A DNA stretch of 64,000 bases, taken from positions 62,001-126,000 of the forward strand of contig NZ_AKZJ01000014.1 of the NCBI RefSeq assembly GCF_000302595.1. Reading direction: 5' to 3'. The notes beneath the pieces were generated by a model, which saw only the letters and a list, made by a program, of their open reading frames with translations, did not search any database and was not told where the DNA came from. The position numbers and the translations under genes are program-made. The stretch's first letter is position 1. Every line of letters begins with the position of its first letter. Source of the DNA: Pedobacter arcticus A12 (GTDB taxonomy: Bacteria > Bacteroidota > Bacteroidia > Sphingobacteriales > Sphingobacteriaceae). Of this stretch, positions 1-9,324 are shown one piece after another.

Positions 1-1
1 A

Positions 2-1132
2 ACGGCAGGGATTTATATGATTGCGAGATCTAACATCATGTTTAGCCTTTCGCCAATTACCATGAGCATTATAGCGGTTATCGGGTTAGCTACAGCAATT
101 ATAGCTGCAATCATCGCGATTACGCAAACAGATATTAAAAAAGTACTGGCTTATTCTACGGTTTCGCAGTTAGGTTACATGTTTTTAGGATTAGGTGTTG
201 GAGCTTATACAGCGGCTTTTTTCCACGTAATTACCCACGCTTTCTTTAAAGCTCTATTATTCTTGGGCGCAGGTTCTGTAATTCACGCAATGAGTAACGA
301 ACAGGATATGCGGAATATGGGTGGACTAAAAAAGAAATTGCCAATCACATTTATCACCATGTTATTGGCAACAATTGCAATTTCTGGTCTGCCTCCTTTC
401 TCCGGTTTCTTTTCTAAAGATGAGATTTTAGCGAATGTTTTTGAACATAATAAAGTACTTTGGATCATTGGTGTTTTAGGTGCGCTGTTAACAGCATTCT
501 ATATGTTCAGGATGATGTTTTTAACTTTCTGGGGTTCTTTTAGAGGAACAACTGAACAGAAAAGTCATTTACATGAGTCTCCGTTTTCAATGACGATTCC
601 TTTAATCATTCTGGCGATACTTTCTGTGGTGGGTGGTTTTATCAACGTTCCAGAAGTATTAGGCGGTGGACATTGGTTAGCCAGTTATTTAGCGCCCGTA
701 TTTGAAGGCTCAACCTCACGTTTAGGCGAATTAGCGTTATCTCATTCCACAGAATATATGTTAATGGGGATTTCCGTAGGTGGGGTAATCATAGCAATCG
801 GCTTTGCTTATTTCAAATATGTTAAAAATGCACATGTGCCTATTTCTGATAGCGAGAACAGATCAGCGTTAGCTAAAATATCATACAACAAATTTTACTT
901 CGACGAATTTTACGCAGCCATCATCACCAAACCTTTAGATGCACTTTCGGTGTTTTTCTATAAAGTAGTTGATAAGGCAGGTATAGATGGTATTGTAAAC
1001 GGCGTTGCAAAAGCACCTATCGAGGCAAGTAAAGGCTTCCGTTTGTTACAGACCGGAAACGTTGGTTTTTATATTTTCGCGATGGTTGTGGGCGTTGTGG
1101 TGGTGTTGGCATATAGTTTTTTTAAATTTTAG
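2..1132 (+). CDS. nuoL: NADH-quinone oxidoreductase subunit L, C-terminal part
   Basis: Proton-pumping antiporter-like subunit of respiratory complex I in the inner membrane. The gene enters from the left: the reading frame is open from base 2 and the first internal ATG is at 17, so the true start lies outside. The visible 377 residues are almost wholly hydrophobic helices and carry the family hallmark of a helix with 'DIKKVLAYSTVSQLGYM' followed by 'HVITHAFFKALLFLGAGSVIHA', where the lysines and histidines form the proton channel. The last ~110 residues hold the lateral helix and final membrane anchor typical of NuoL. It is 20 bases from nuoM and clearly in one operon with nuoM and nuoN. Confidence 0.97.
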   Translation, partial: TAGIYMIARSNIMFSLSPITMSIIAVIGLATAIIAAIIAITQTDIKKVLAYSTVSQLGYMFLGLGVGAYTAAFFHVITHAFFKALLFLGAGSVIHAMSNEQDMRNMGGLKKKLPITFITMLLATIAISGLPPFSGFFSKDEILANVFEHNKVLWIIGVLGALLTAFYMFRMMFLTFWGSFRGTTEQKSHLHESPFSMTIPLIILAILSVVGGFINVPEVLGGGHWLASYLAPVFEGSTSRLGELALSHSTEYMLMGISVGGVIIAIGFAYFKYVKNAHVPISDSENRSALAKISYNKFYFDEFYAAIITKPLDALSVFFYKVVDKAGIDGIVNGVAKAPIEASKGFRLLQTGNVGFYIFAMVVGVVVVLAYSFFKF

Positions 1133-1152
1133 GGTTTCGAATTAGAGAATAG

Positions 1153-2607
1153 ATGAATTTATTAATCTTATTATTTTTTCCTTTAGTGGGTTCAATAGCA
1201 GTTCTATTGAATAAAAATTATGCAAAGCAAACCGCTTTAATTAGTTCCATCATCACTTTGGGCTTTGCAGTAACCATGCTCTGTAACTTTTTGCCCGAAG
1301 CAGGAAAGCAGTTTGTAGTTGACCTCCCTTGGATTCCTCAATTGGGTATCAGCTTTAAAGCGGGTATTGATGGAATTAGCATGTTGATGGTATTGTTGAC
1401 CACAGGTTTGGTTCCGCTTATCATCTTATCTGGTTTCCAAAGAACTTTTAAAAATCCTTCGGCTTTATTTGCATTGGTTTTGTTTATGCAATCGGGTTTA
1501 CTGGTTGTGTTTACAGCGTCTGATGCGTTCTTGTTTTACGTAGGATGGGAAGCGTCTTTAATCCCTATTTATTTCATCGCCGCAATCTGGGGTGGTGCAG
1601 ACAGAATTAAAGTAACGATGAAGTTTTTCATCTATACGTTTGCAGGTTCATTGTTTATGCTTTTAGGAATTATCTATCTGCATTTACAAACTCCAGGAAA
1701 CACCTATGATATCGAAGCTTTTTATGCACTTAGTTTAGATAGCGCTACACAGGGCTGGTTATTCTGGTGTTTCTTTATCGCTTTTGCAGTTAAAATGCCA
1801 GTTTTCCCTTTCCATACTTGGCAACCAAATACCTATGCAGAGTCTCCAACTATTGGAACCATGCTTTTAGCAGCAATCATGTTAAAAATGGGTATTTACG
1901 GAGTAATCAGATGGTTGATTCCTGTGGTACCAATTGGTTTTTTACAATGGAAAGAACTAGCATTGATCCTTTGCATCATCGGAATCGTTTATGCTTCGAT
2001 TATTGCTTTCAAACAAAAAGATATCAAACGTTTAATTGCTTATTCTTCGATAGCTCACGTGGGTTTAATTGCCGCTGGTGTTTTTACGTGGAATGTGCAA
2101 GGCGTACAAGGTGCAATGATTCAAATGATCAATCACGGTATTAACGTATTGGGGCTGTTTTTTGTAGCAGATATCATCATAGATCGTTTAAAAACCAGGG
2201 AAATAGCATCGATGGGCGGTATTGCTAAAATCGCTCCAAAGCTTTCTATAGCTTTTTTGATTATTTTATTAGGTGCAGTTGCATTGCCTTTAACAAACGG
2301 ATTCATCGGAGAGTTCCTGTTGTTATTAGGTGTTTACAAGTTTAATATCTGGGCAGCCGGTATCGCAGGTTTAACAATCATATTTGCGGCGGTTTATTTA
2401 TTAAGGCTGTACAAAGACGTGATGCAAGGAACTTTAAACGATCTCACTGCATCGTTCAAAGACATCAAAGGATCTGAGGTTGTGCTTTTAAGTATTGTTT
2501 GTGCTTTAGTTATCATTATCGGTGTGTATCCACAGCCAGTTCTACATATTTCTGAGTCAGCAGTAACAGAATTGATAGGTCAAGTAAATAGTAAATTAGC
2601 GTTTTAA
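1153..2607 (+). CDS. nuoM: NADH-quinone oxidoreductase subunit M
   Basis: Second antiporter-like proton-translocating subunit of complex I. The 484-residue length, about 14 hydrophobic helices, the essential glutamate in 'YVGWEASLIPIYF' (about residues 131-143) and the broken helix with 'KQKDIKRLIAYSSIAHVGLI' (about residues 286-305) are all diagnostic. It sits between nuoL and nuoN, with an 8-base gap to nuoN, so the three are co-transcribed. Nothing unusual is seen. Confidence 0.98.
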   Translation: MNLLILLFFPLVGSIAVLLNKNYAKQTALISSIITLGFAVTMLCNFLPEAGKQFVVDLPWIPQLGISFKAGIDGISMLMVLLTTGLVPLIILSGFQRTFKNPSALFALVLFMQSGLLVVFTASDAFLFYVGWEASLIPIYFIAAIWGGADRIKVTMKFFIYTFAGSLFMLLGIIYLHLQTPGNTYDIEAFYALSLDSATQGWLFWCFFIAFAVKMPVFPFHTWQPNTYAESPTIGTMLLAAIMLKMGIYGVIRWLIPVVPIGFLQWKELALILCIIGIVYASIIAFKQKDIKRLIAYSSIAHVGLIAAGVFTWNVQGVQGAMIQMINHGINVLGLFFVADIIIDRLKTREIASMGGIAKIAPKLSIAFLIILLGAVALPLTNGFIGEFLLLLGVYKFNIWAAGIAGLTIIFAAVYLLRLYKDVMQGTLNDLTASFKDIKGSEVVLLSIVCALVIIIGVYPQPVLHISESAVTELIGQVNSKLAF

Positions 2608-2615
2608 TCATAAGA

Positions 2616-3995
2616 ATGAACACTTTAATAGTTATATCAATTTTAGCCCTTGTAGTTCTTTATTTAGGACTATTTAAAGCAAAAAATGCATTATTACCTG
2701 TTAGTATCTTAGGATTATTAGGTGCTTTAGCATTGGCAGTTTGCGAGTGGAACAGTGGTGCATCGCCCATTTTTAGCGGGATGATGCATTTTGACAATTT
2801 TGCAGTTGCTTTTTCTGCCTTAACCATTATCTCTACTATTTTAATATTGCTGCTTTCAAAAACGTATTTCGAGAAAATCAGTGAAAACGTTGCCGAATAT
2901 TATACCATCATCCTATTTGCTTTAGTAGGTATTATTGTCATGGTTTCTTACCATAATTTATCTATGCTGTTCATCGGTTTAGAAATTATGTCGGTAAGTT
3001 TATATGTGTTGGCAGGTATCAAAAAGCGTGATTTTGCATCTAACGAAGCGGCATTAAAGTATTTTTTAATGGGTGCATTCTCTACCGGTTTTTTACTGTT
3101 CGGGATTGCATTAATTTATGGCGCTTCACATTCGTTTGATTTAAGCGAGATTGCAAAATACGTAACAGATCGCCCAACCGGGATTGATCCTATTTTTTAC
3201 GTAGGGATTATTTTGGTGATGGTTGGTATGTGTTTTAAAATTGGTGCTGCTCCGTTTCATTTCTGGGTACCAGATGTTTATGAAGGTTCACCAACATTGA
3301 TTACTACGTTTATGGCAACGGTAGTAAAAACAGCTGGTTTCGCTGCTTTTTTAAGAATATTCTCTGTTTGCTTTGCGCCACTTTCAGAATTTTGGATGCC
3401 TACCTTACTGGGAATCACCATTCTTACTTTGTTCATCGGGAATATTACCGCATTATTTCAAACTAACTTCAAAAGAATGTTAACCTATTCTAGCGTTTCA
3501 CACGCTGGTTATATGTTATTTGCAATTGTAGCTTTAGGTGCAAGTTCTTTTAACGCAGTTTTTGTTTATGCAGCGGCCTATTCTTTGGCATCGATTATTG
3601 CGTTTGGAGTTTTGATATTGGTTAAAGAACAAACCGGTAGCGAGAACTTTGAAAGCTTTAATGGTTTAGGTAAAAAGAATCCATTTTTGGCTTTCTCGGT
3701 AACTGTGGCTATGCTTTCTTTCGCGGGTATTCCGTTGACGGCAGGGTTTATCGGTAAGTTTTTTATGTTCTCAACGGCTTTGCAAGAATACCATACATGG
3801 TTAATTGTATTGGCAATCATTAACGCGGTTATTTCTATATATTACTACTTCAAGGTAATTGTTGCTATGTATTTTAAAGATGCAGAACGTAAGGAAGTGC
3901 CATCTAACGCTTATTATAAATTGGTATTAGGCGTATCGGTTATTGCAACAATTGTGTTGGGAGTTTACCCATCTTTAATCACAGATTTTTTTTAA
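2616..3995 (+). CDS. nuoN: NADH-quinone oxidoreductase subunit N
   Basis: Third antiporter-like subunit and usually the last gene of bacterial nuo operons, as here. The 459-residue protein is hydrophobic throughout. It has the conserved glutamate in 'FIGLEIMSVSLYVLAG' (about residues 118-133), the 'AALKYFLMGAFSTGFLLFG' helix, the channel helix 'NFKRMLTYSSVSHAGYM', and the late 'GIPLTAGFIGKFFMF' helix. The following gene begins after 51 bases with no obvious terminator, so read-through into the DedA gene is possible. Confidence 0.98.
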   Translation: MNTLIVISILALVVLYLGLFKAKNALLPVSILGLLGALALAVCEWNSGASPIFSGMMHFDNFAVAFSALTIISTILILLLSKTYFEKISENVAEYYTIILFALVGIIVMVSYHNLSMLFIGLEIMSVSLYVLAGIKKRDFASNEAALKYFLMGAFSTGFLLFGIALIYGASHSFDLSEIAKYVTDRPTGIDPIFYVGIILVMVGMCFKIGAAPFHFWVPDVYEGSPTLITTFMATVVKTAGFAAFLRIFSVCFAPLSEFWMPTLLGITILTLFIGNITALFQTNFKRMLTYSSVSHAGYMLFAIVALGASSFNAVFVYAAAYSLASIIAFGVLILVKEQTGSENFESFNGLGKKNPFLAFSVTVAMLSFAGIPLTAGFIGKFFMFSTALQEYHTWLIVLAIINAVISIYYYFKVIVAMYFKDAERKEVPSNAYYKLVLGVSVIATIVLGVYPSLITDFF

Positions 3996-4046
3996 AAACG
4001 GAATGATTATAAAATTACAATAATATTTGTAGTTTTATAAGAAGCT

Positions 4047-4703
4047 ATGTATGAGATCTGGGAGCACATCACAAAATTTTCAAATGCTGAAGAAATTATC
4101 CGCCAAGGAGGTTTTTATCTTATAGTATTTGTAGTATTCGCAGAAACAGGCTTGTTTTTCGGGTTTTTCCTTCCCGGAGATTATCTTTTATTTTTAGCGG
4201 GAATGTTTGTCGCTACCGGCAAATTAGATACTGGTATTGTTACTATGGTACTTGGTTTGATATTTGCTGCGTCGGCAGGAAACTTTGTAGGTTACTGGTT
4301 TGGTTATCGAACCGGGCCCATGCTTTATAAAAGGGAAGATAGTTTCTTTTTTAAAAAGAAATACTTAAAAGCAGCAGAGGCTTACTATAGGAAGCAAGGA
4401 GCTTTCGCATTGATAATGGGAAGGTTTGTGCCAATTGTTAGAACGTTTGCACCAATTGTTGCGGGTGTGGTAAAGCTGGATCTTAAGCGGTTCGCTTTTT
4501 ACAATATCTTTGGGGCAATCATTTGGATTACTTCATTAACATTATTAGGCTACTTTTTAGGAAAAGAATTTAAAGAAGAGATAGAAAATTATTTAGGATA
4601 TATTATTTTTGGATTTATAGCATTAACTACAATTCCATTATTAATAGCCTTTTTTAAAAGAAATTTAGGTAAAACAACAGAACACATCGAAAATGATAAA
4701 TAA
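4047..4703 (+). CDS. DedA family membrane protein (VTT domain)
   Basis: Integral inner-membrane protein of the DedA/SNARE-associated (VTT) family; bacterial members act in lipid scrambling and membrane-potential homeostasis. The 218 residues include the family signature '[20 protein letters not shown]' (about residues 34-53) and the segment '[17 protein letters not shown]' with its conserved arginines (about residues 125-141), plus four to five hydrophobic helices. The gene ends inside the start of ppa (11-base overlap), which implies translational coupling with the pyrophosphatase. The exact substrate cannot be told from sequence. Confidence 0.9.
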   Translation: MYEIWEHITKFSNAEEIIRQGGFYLIVFVVFAETGLFFGFFLPGDYLLFLAGMFVATGKLDTGIVTMVLGLIFAASAGNFVGYWFGYRTGPMLYKREDSFFFKKKYLKAAEAYYRKQGAFALIMGRFVPIVRTFAPIVAGVVKLDLKRFAFYNIFGAIIWITSLTLLGYFLGKEFKEEIENYLGYIIFGFIALTTIPLLIAFFKRNLGKTTEHIENDK

Positions 4704-5241
4704 TCATCACCCTTGGCACTCCATTTCGCCCGGAGAAAATGCACCAGAATGCGTTACCGCAATTATTGAAATTCCAAAAGGATCAAAAGCAAAATACGAA
4801 ATAGATAAAGATTCGGGTCTTTTAAAGCTAGATAGGATGTTGTTCTCTTCTGTAATGTATCCAGCAAATTACGGCTTCATCCCGCAAACTTATTGCGATG
4901 ATCATGACCCTTTAGATATTTTGGTGCTTTGTGCTGCAGATGTTTATCCAATGTCAATTGTAGAAGCAAAAGTTATTGGGGTAATGCACATGGTAGATAA
5001 CGGTGAGCAGGACGATAAAATCATCGCGGTAGCTAAAAATGATATGTCGGTTAATTATATCGAAGATTTAAAAGAACTTCCTCCACATACCATGAAAGAG
5101 ATTGTTCGGTTTTTCCAGGATTACAAGGCATTAGAAGAAAAAAACGTTACTATAGAGCATCTTTTAGGAAAAAGTTACGCCTATAAAGTGATACAAGAAA
5201 GCATAGAATTATATAATTCTACGTTCAGAAACAAAATATAA
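4693..5241 (+). CDS. ppa: Inorganic pyrophosphatase (family I, soluble)
   Basis: Cytosolic Mg-dependent enzyme hydrolysing pyrophosphate to phosphate, pulling biosynthetic reactions forward. The 182 residues are the usual bacterial length. The signature with the three metal-binding aspartates is present as 'DDHDPLDIL' at residues 69-77 (D70, D72, D75), preceded by '[15 protein letters not shown]', the conserved tyrosine/glycine region. The start ATG lies within the last codons of the DedA gene, and the next gene begins 3 bases after the stop, so it is in the middle of a tight operon. Confidence 0.96.
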   Translation: MINNHHPWHSISPGENAPECVTAIIEIPKGSKAKYEIDKDSGLLKLDRMLFSSVMYPANYGFIPQTYCDDHDPLDILVLCAADVYPMSIVEAKVIGVMHMVDNGEQDDKIIAVAKNDMSVNYIEDLKELPPHTMKEIVRFFQDYKALEEKNVTIEHLLGKSYAYKVIQESIELYNSTFRNKI

Positions 5242-5244
5242 AAA

Positions 5245-6585
5245 ATGGACCCCCACCTCGAGATAAGCGGATTTCACATATTTTTAACCATATTTTTGGT
5301 TTTACTTAACGGATTTTTTGTTGCAGCAGAGTTTGCAATAGTTAAAGTACGTGGCTCTCAAATAGAAATAAAAGCAAAAACTGGCAGCAGGGTTGCCAAT
5401 ATTGCTAAACACATGACTGGGCATTTAGACGGCTACTTGGCCGCAACTCAGTTAGGAATTACCTTGGCATCTTTAGGTTTAGGTTGGGTTGGTGAAGGCG
5501 TAATGTCGGCTTTCGTACTCAACATATTTAACTTTTTGTCCCTGCCGATATCAGCTAGTTTAGCTACAACGTTAGGTCATGTTTTAGCCTTTGCCATCAT
5601 CACAGTGTTGCACATTGTTTTTGGTGAATTGGCACCTAAGACTTTAGCTATTCAGCGCCCGGTGGCAACCACAATGGCTATCGCTTTACCTTTACAGGTT
5701 TTTTATGTGGTTTTTAAGCCATTCATTTATGTGTTAAATGGCTTCGCAAATCTAATTTTAAAGCTATTCGGAATTAATGCAGCCGATTCGCATGACGCTC
5801 TGCATTCGTCAGAAGAGCTACAATATCTTTTAGATCAGGGTAAAGAGTCTGGTGCTATTGATAAAGCGGAACACGAATTGATTAAAAACGTATTTGATTT
5901 TAATGAGCGTGTGGTAAAGAACATCATGGTTCCGCGAACTAAAATATCAGCGATAGAATTGTCAGACTCTAAGGAAGACCTTTTAGATACCATAATTTCT
6001 GAGGGATATTCAAGGATACCCGTTTACGATGAAACGATTGATAAAATTGTGGGTATTGTGAATGCAAAAGATATTTTATCATTATTGGTAAGGCATGGCG
6101 AGTTTAATTTGAAGGATATTTTAAGGAAGCCTTTGTTTGTTCCAGAATCAAAAAAAATCAACGATTTAATGGCGGAGCTTAAGCTTAAGCGTATGCAGAT
6201 TGCCATTGTTTTAGATGAGTTTGGAGGAACAGCTGGTATGGTTACCTTAGAAGATATTGTAGAGGAATTGGTAGGTGATATCCAAGATGAGTACGATGAG
6301 GAAAAACCTTTGGTAGAAAAAGTGTCTGACGATGAATTTATCGTAACAGCATCTGCTTCTGTTTACGACGCAAACGAATTTTTACCTCATGATTTACCGG
6401 AAGACGAAGATTATGATACCGTTGCCGGTTTGTTAAGCGAAATTTTTGGTAAAATTCCAGAAGTTGGGGAAACTAAAGATTTTAATGGCTACACTTTTAC
6501 CATTCTTAAAAAAGTAGATCAGAATATTGAGTCTGTTAAATTGCAATTATTTGTAGAAAAATCAGAACAGGTAGATAATCATTAA
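5245..6585 (+). CDS. Hemolysin-type CNNM/CorC protein (DUF21, CBS pair, CorC domain)
   Basis: Membrane protein of the CNNM/CorB group, linked in characterised members to magnesium or cobalt efflux; the older name is hemolysin family protein. Domain order: an N-terminal DUF21 transmembrane domain (about residues 8-190, with 'FFVAAEFAIVKVRGSQIE' and 'GELAPKTLAIQRP'), two CBS modules (about 215-335, ending in 'EFGGTAGMVTLEDIVEELVG'), and a C-terminal CorC_HlyC transporter-associated domain (about 350-440, 'DYDTVAGLLSEIFGKIPEVGE'). The full length of 446 residues is typical. It lies 3 bases after ppa and 4 bases before rsmE. The transported ion is not visible in sequence. Confidence 0.92.
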   Translation: MDPHLEISGFHIFLTIFLVLLNGFFVAAEFAIVKVRGSQIEIKAKTGSRVANIAKHMTGHLDGYLAATQLGITLASLGLGWVGEGVMSAFVLNIFNFLSLPISASLATTLGHVLAFAIITVLHIVFGELAPKTLAIQRPVATTMAIALPLQVFYVVFKPFIYVLNGFANLILKLFGINAADSHDALHSSEELQYLLDQGKESGAIDKAEHELIKNVFDFNERVVKNIMVPRTKISAIELSDSKEDLLDTIISEGYSRIPVYDETIDKIVGIVNAKDILSLLVRHGEFNLKDILRKPLFVPESKKINDLMAELKLKRMQIAIVLDEFGGTAGMVTLEDIVEELVGDIQDEYDEEKPLVEKVSDDEFIVTASASVYDANEFLPHDLPEDEDYDTVAGLLSEIFGKIPEVGETKDFNGYTFTILKKVDQNIESVKLQLFVEKSEQVDNH

Positions 6586-6589
6586 AATC

Positions 6590-7287
6590 ATGCATTTATT
6601 TTATACGCCTGATATCAAATCAACCATTTATCAGTTGAATGAGGAAGAAAGCAAACACTGCATCCGAGTTTTAAGGTTGAAAGTTGGCGATAAAGTAAAT
6701 CTAATTGATGGTAAAGGTGGTTTTTACCTAGCCGAGATTATAAGTGATCATCCAAAGCGAACAGAACTACATATCGTTGAAGCGCAACAGGAATACGCAA
6801 AGCGTAACCACTACCTACATATTGCTGTTGCACCAACAAAAAACATCGACAGGTTTGAGTGGTTTTTAGAGAAAGCTACCGAAATTGGTATCGATGAAAT
6901 TACCCCTATAATCTGTGACCGTTCCGAACGGAAGGAAGTAAAAACCGATCGTTCCAACAAAATTATTACTACAGCTATCAAGCAGTCACTTAAAGCTTAT
7001 CATCCGCTTTTAAATCCGCAACAATCTTTTAGAGAATTTATTTCTAAAGCTAAGGCTGATGTTAAATACATAGCCCATTGCGAGGAAAATCAAAAATCAG
7101 CGATTAAAGAGGGATTTAAAAAACAACTTAATTACCTTGTTTTAATTGGTCCGGAGGGCGATTTTTCTACCACAGAAATAGAGCTGGCTTTGCAAAGCGG
7201 ATTTGTTCCCATAACTTTAGGCGAAAGCAGGTTAAGGACGGAGACTGCGGCTTTAGAAGCATGTTTTGAAATCAATTATCTGAATCG

Positions 7288-7294
<7 letters not shown>
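6590..7294 (+). CDS. rsmE: 16S rRNA (uracil1498-N3)-methyltransferase
   Basis: SPOUT-class methyltransferase that methylates N3 of U1498 in 16S rRNA of the 30S subunit. The 234 residues have an N-terminal PUA-like domain ('SKHCIRVLRLKVGDKVNLIDGKG', about residues 22-45), the segment 'FEWFLEKATEIGIDEITPI', and the C-terminal trefoil knot that binds S-adenosylmethionine: 'LIGPEGDFSTTEIELA' and 'LGESRLRTETAALEA'. The end overlaps the start of the following DUF4159 gene by 7 bases. Confidence 0.95.
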
Positions 7295-7980
<686 letters not shown>

Positions 7981-8069
7981 TCTTTTATCTTTTCACTTTT
8001 CTTCGACGTTCTACAGTCGCTGTTTCCCTCATATCAAATTACATGAGCCTCATCATCAGAACTTATAGC

Positions 8070-8154
8070 GGATTGGTGATAACACCAACCGCAAGGGAAG
8101 TTTTTTTGTTCGGTGACCTCCCACTCCTCCTATGGTCGGTGTTATCATCGAATC
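8070..8154. repeat. Inverted-repeat element, copy A
   Basis: Left arm 8070-8090 (TTGGTGATAACACCAA core, itself nearly palindromic) and right arm 8134-8154 (GGTCGGTGTTATCATCG) are inverted copies with about 16 of 21 positions matching. The same core, GTyGGTGTTrTCA, recurs in the element at 9056-9148, so this is one of two family members on either side of the outer-membrane gene at 8228-8848. There is no coding potential inside. Confidence 0.6.
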
Positions 8155-8171
8155 ATAAATAAAGAACAAAG

Positions 8172-8202
8172 AAAGCGCCTGCAGTTCATCTGCAGGCGCT
8201 TT
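8172..8202 (-). terminator. Terminator of the outer-membrane barrel gene
   Basis: A perfect 13-bp stem AAAGCGCCTGCAG / CTGCAGGCGCTTT with a short loop, 25 bases past the stop of the minus-strand gene; reading the minus strand it is followed by a T-rich stretch (TTTCTTTGTTC). This is a classical intrinsic terminator shape. Confidence 0.75.
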
Positions 8203-8227
8203 AAATATCAATAATGTTGTTGTTTAA

Positions 8228-8848
8228 TTAAAACTTGTATGCTAAACCGAATGTAGCAGCATTAAGGATGTTGTTAATTCCGCCAACCTGTACACCGTAG
8301 CTAGTAGTAGCTTTAGCACCGCTAACATCAACTTTAGAACTTCCAACATTAATTAGGTTTGTTAAGCCTACGTTAAGTGCAAGTCTTTCTGTTACAAAGT
8401 AGTTTACACCCACGCCTAAGTTGAAATCGATTGTATTAGTCTTTGGACCTGTAGTACCTCCAACTTCTGTTTTGGATGTAGAATAACCTAAACCAGCTTC
8501 AGTATAAGTTTTAAAACGCTTACCTAATTCTAAGAAATAGTAACGTCCAAAAACACCAAAACCAAGACCGCTAGTTTTTGTAGTTGTTCCACCTGTGCTG
8601 TAATTTTCTGTTTTGTCAGAAGCAATATTTAATGCAACACCAACAGCAACCTTGTCTGATAAGAAAAAGCCAGCTTTTGGAGAAAAATTGAACTCATTTG
8701 TTTTTACTTCTGCGTTTTTGTTGTCACTAGAATTAAAGCCAACGTTTCCTTCTACAAGGATATCACCTTTTTTAAATCCAAATTCTTGAGCATTTGCAGA
8801 GAATGACAATCCTGCAATTACAGTCAGGGCAATAAATAATCTTTTCAT
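8228..8848 (-). CDS. Outer-membrane beta-barrel protein
   Basis: Small outer-membrane barrel of 206 residues. It has a cleavable signal peptide ('LFIALTVIAGLSFSANA', about residues 4-20) followed by alternating hydrophobic/polar strands with aromatic ends, such as 'AGFFLSDKVAVGVALNIA', 'GRYYFLELGKRFKTYTEAGLGYS' and 'GVNYFVTERLALNVGLTNL', ending in the aromatic terminal residue 'LAYKF' recognised by the BAM machinery. It fits the OmpW/OmpX-like porin family (beta-barrel domain of Bacteroidota); no ligand is evident. It has its own promoter and terminator and is framed by two related repeats. Confidence 0.88.
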   Translation of the reverse strand: MKRLFIALTVIAGLSFSANAQEFGFKKGDILVEGNVGFNSSDNKNAEVKTNEFNFSPKAGFFLSDKVAVGVALNIASDKTENYSTGGTTTKTSGLGFGVFGRYYFLELGKRFKTYTEAGLGYSTSKTEVGGTTGPKTNTIDFNLGVGVNYFVTERLALNVGLTNLINVGSSKVDVSGAKATTSYGVQVGGINNILNAATFGLAYKF

Positions 8849-8879
8849 AATGTTAAGTTTTTAGTAAAAATTTTCGCGG

Positions 8880-8887
8880 CAAACATA
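8880..8887 (-). promoter_or_regulatory. -7 element of the barrel gene promoter
   Basis: The minus strand reads TATGTTTG, a match to the Bacteroidetes -7 consensus TAnnTTTG, placed 32 bases before the ATG of the 8848 gene. No clear TTG -33 box is seen at the expected distance, so the call rests on the -7 match alone. Confidence 0.5.
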
Positions 8888-9055
8888 TGATTAGCTTAGT
8901 AGTATATAGGTCATAAAATTGTCATTAAGCTTAAGTGAAGCCATATCCGGATGGTAATTAGCTACTTATAATTTGTATTTTTTTAATTTCCTACGATAAA
9001 AAAGTATAAATAAACTACCATTTCTTGTTCTCATATTTAAATATGTTTTGTTAAA

Positions 9056-9148
9056 GTTGGTGTTGTCACCGCACCATCAGTGAGCGCTAATTATTATTCA
9101 ATCAATGAGTTTACACTAGATTAGTTATAGAGTGACAACACCGACCAC
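9056..9148. repeat. Inverted-repeat element, copy B
   Basis: Arms GTTGGTGTTGTCACCGC (9056-9072) and GAGTGACAACACCGACCAC (9130-9148) are inverted copies sharing the GTyGGTGTTrTCA core with the element at 8070-8154. The 57 bases between arms are AT-rich and carry no reading frame. Confidence 0.6.
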
Positions 9149-9286
9149 GAGAGACAGAGGAAATAATTTTAAACTTCCGAAATCTCGCGTTAACGATAGT
9201 AGCGGATACCGGCCTGTGGCTAATGCTTTGTGCAGTATGAGCGGATAGCGTGTTTAAACGCCCATAAAAATGCGCATTCAATTTAA
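9149..9286. other. Non-coding stretch before dnaG with AGCGGATA repeats
   Basis: Together with copy B this makes a gap of 476 bases between the barrel gene and dnaG. I see no gene. The octamer AGCGGATA occurs at 9201-9208 and 9240-9247, and GCGTGTTTAAACGC at 9248-9261 can fold back on itself (GCGT/ACGC). AGCGGAT also occurs at 8067 beside copy A, so these may belong to the same repeat family. An RNA gene is not excluded but has no positive support. Confidence 0.35.
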
Positions 9287-9317
9287 TTGCTAAGACCCTT
9301 TATTTTCTGCAATTTTG
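9287..9317 (+). promoter_or_regulatory. Candidate dnaG promoter with almost no leader
   Basis: TTG at 9287-9289, 20 bases of spacer, then CAATTTTG at 9310-9317, one mismatch from TAnnTTTG. The GTG start of dnaG follows only 7 bases after the -7 box, so transcription would begin at or just before the start codon; no Shine-Dalgarno-like sequence precedes it. Confidence 0.45.
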
Positions 9318-9324
9318 TTCTCCC

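Noticed and set aside
9149-9286. Possible small RNA gene before dnaG
   Set aside because: There are repeats and one weak hairpin, but no match to SRP RNA, 6S, tmRNA or tRNA cores that I can recognise and no clear terminator.
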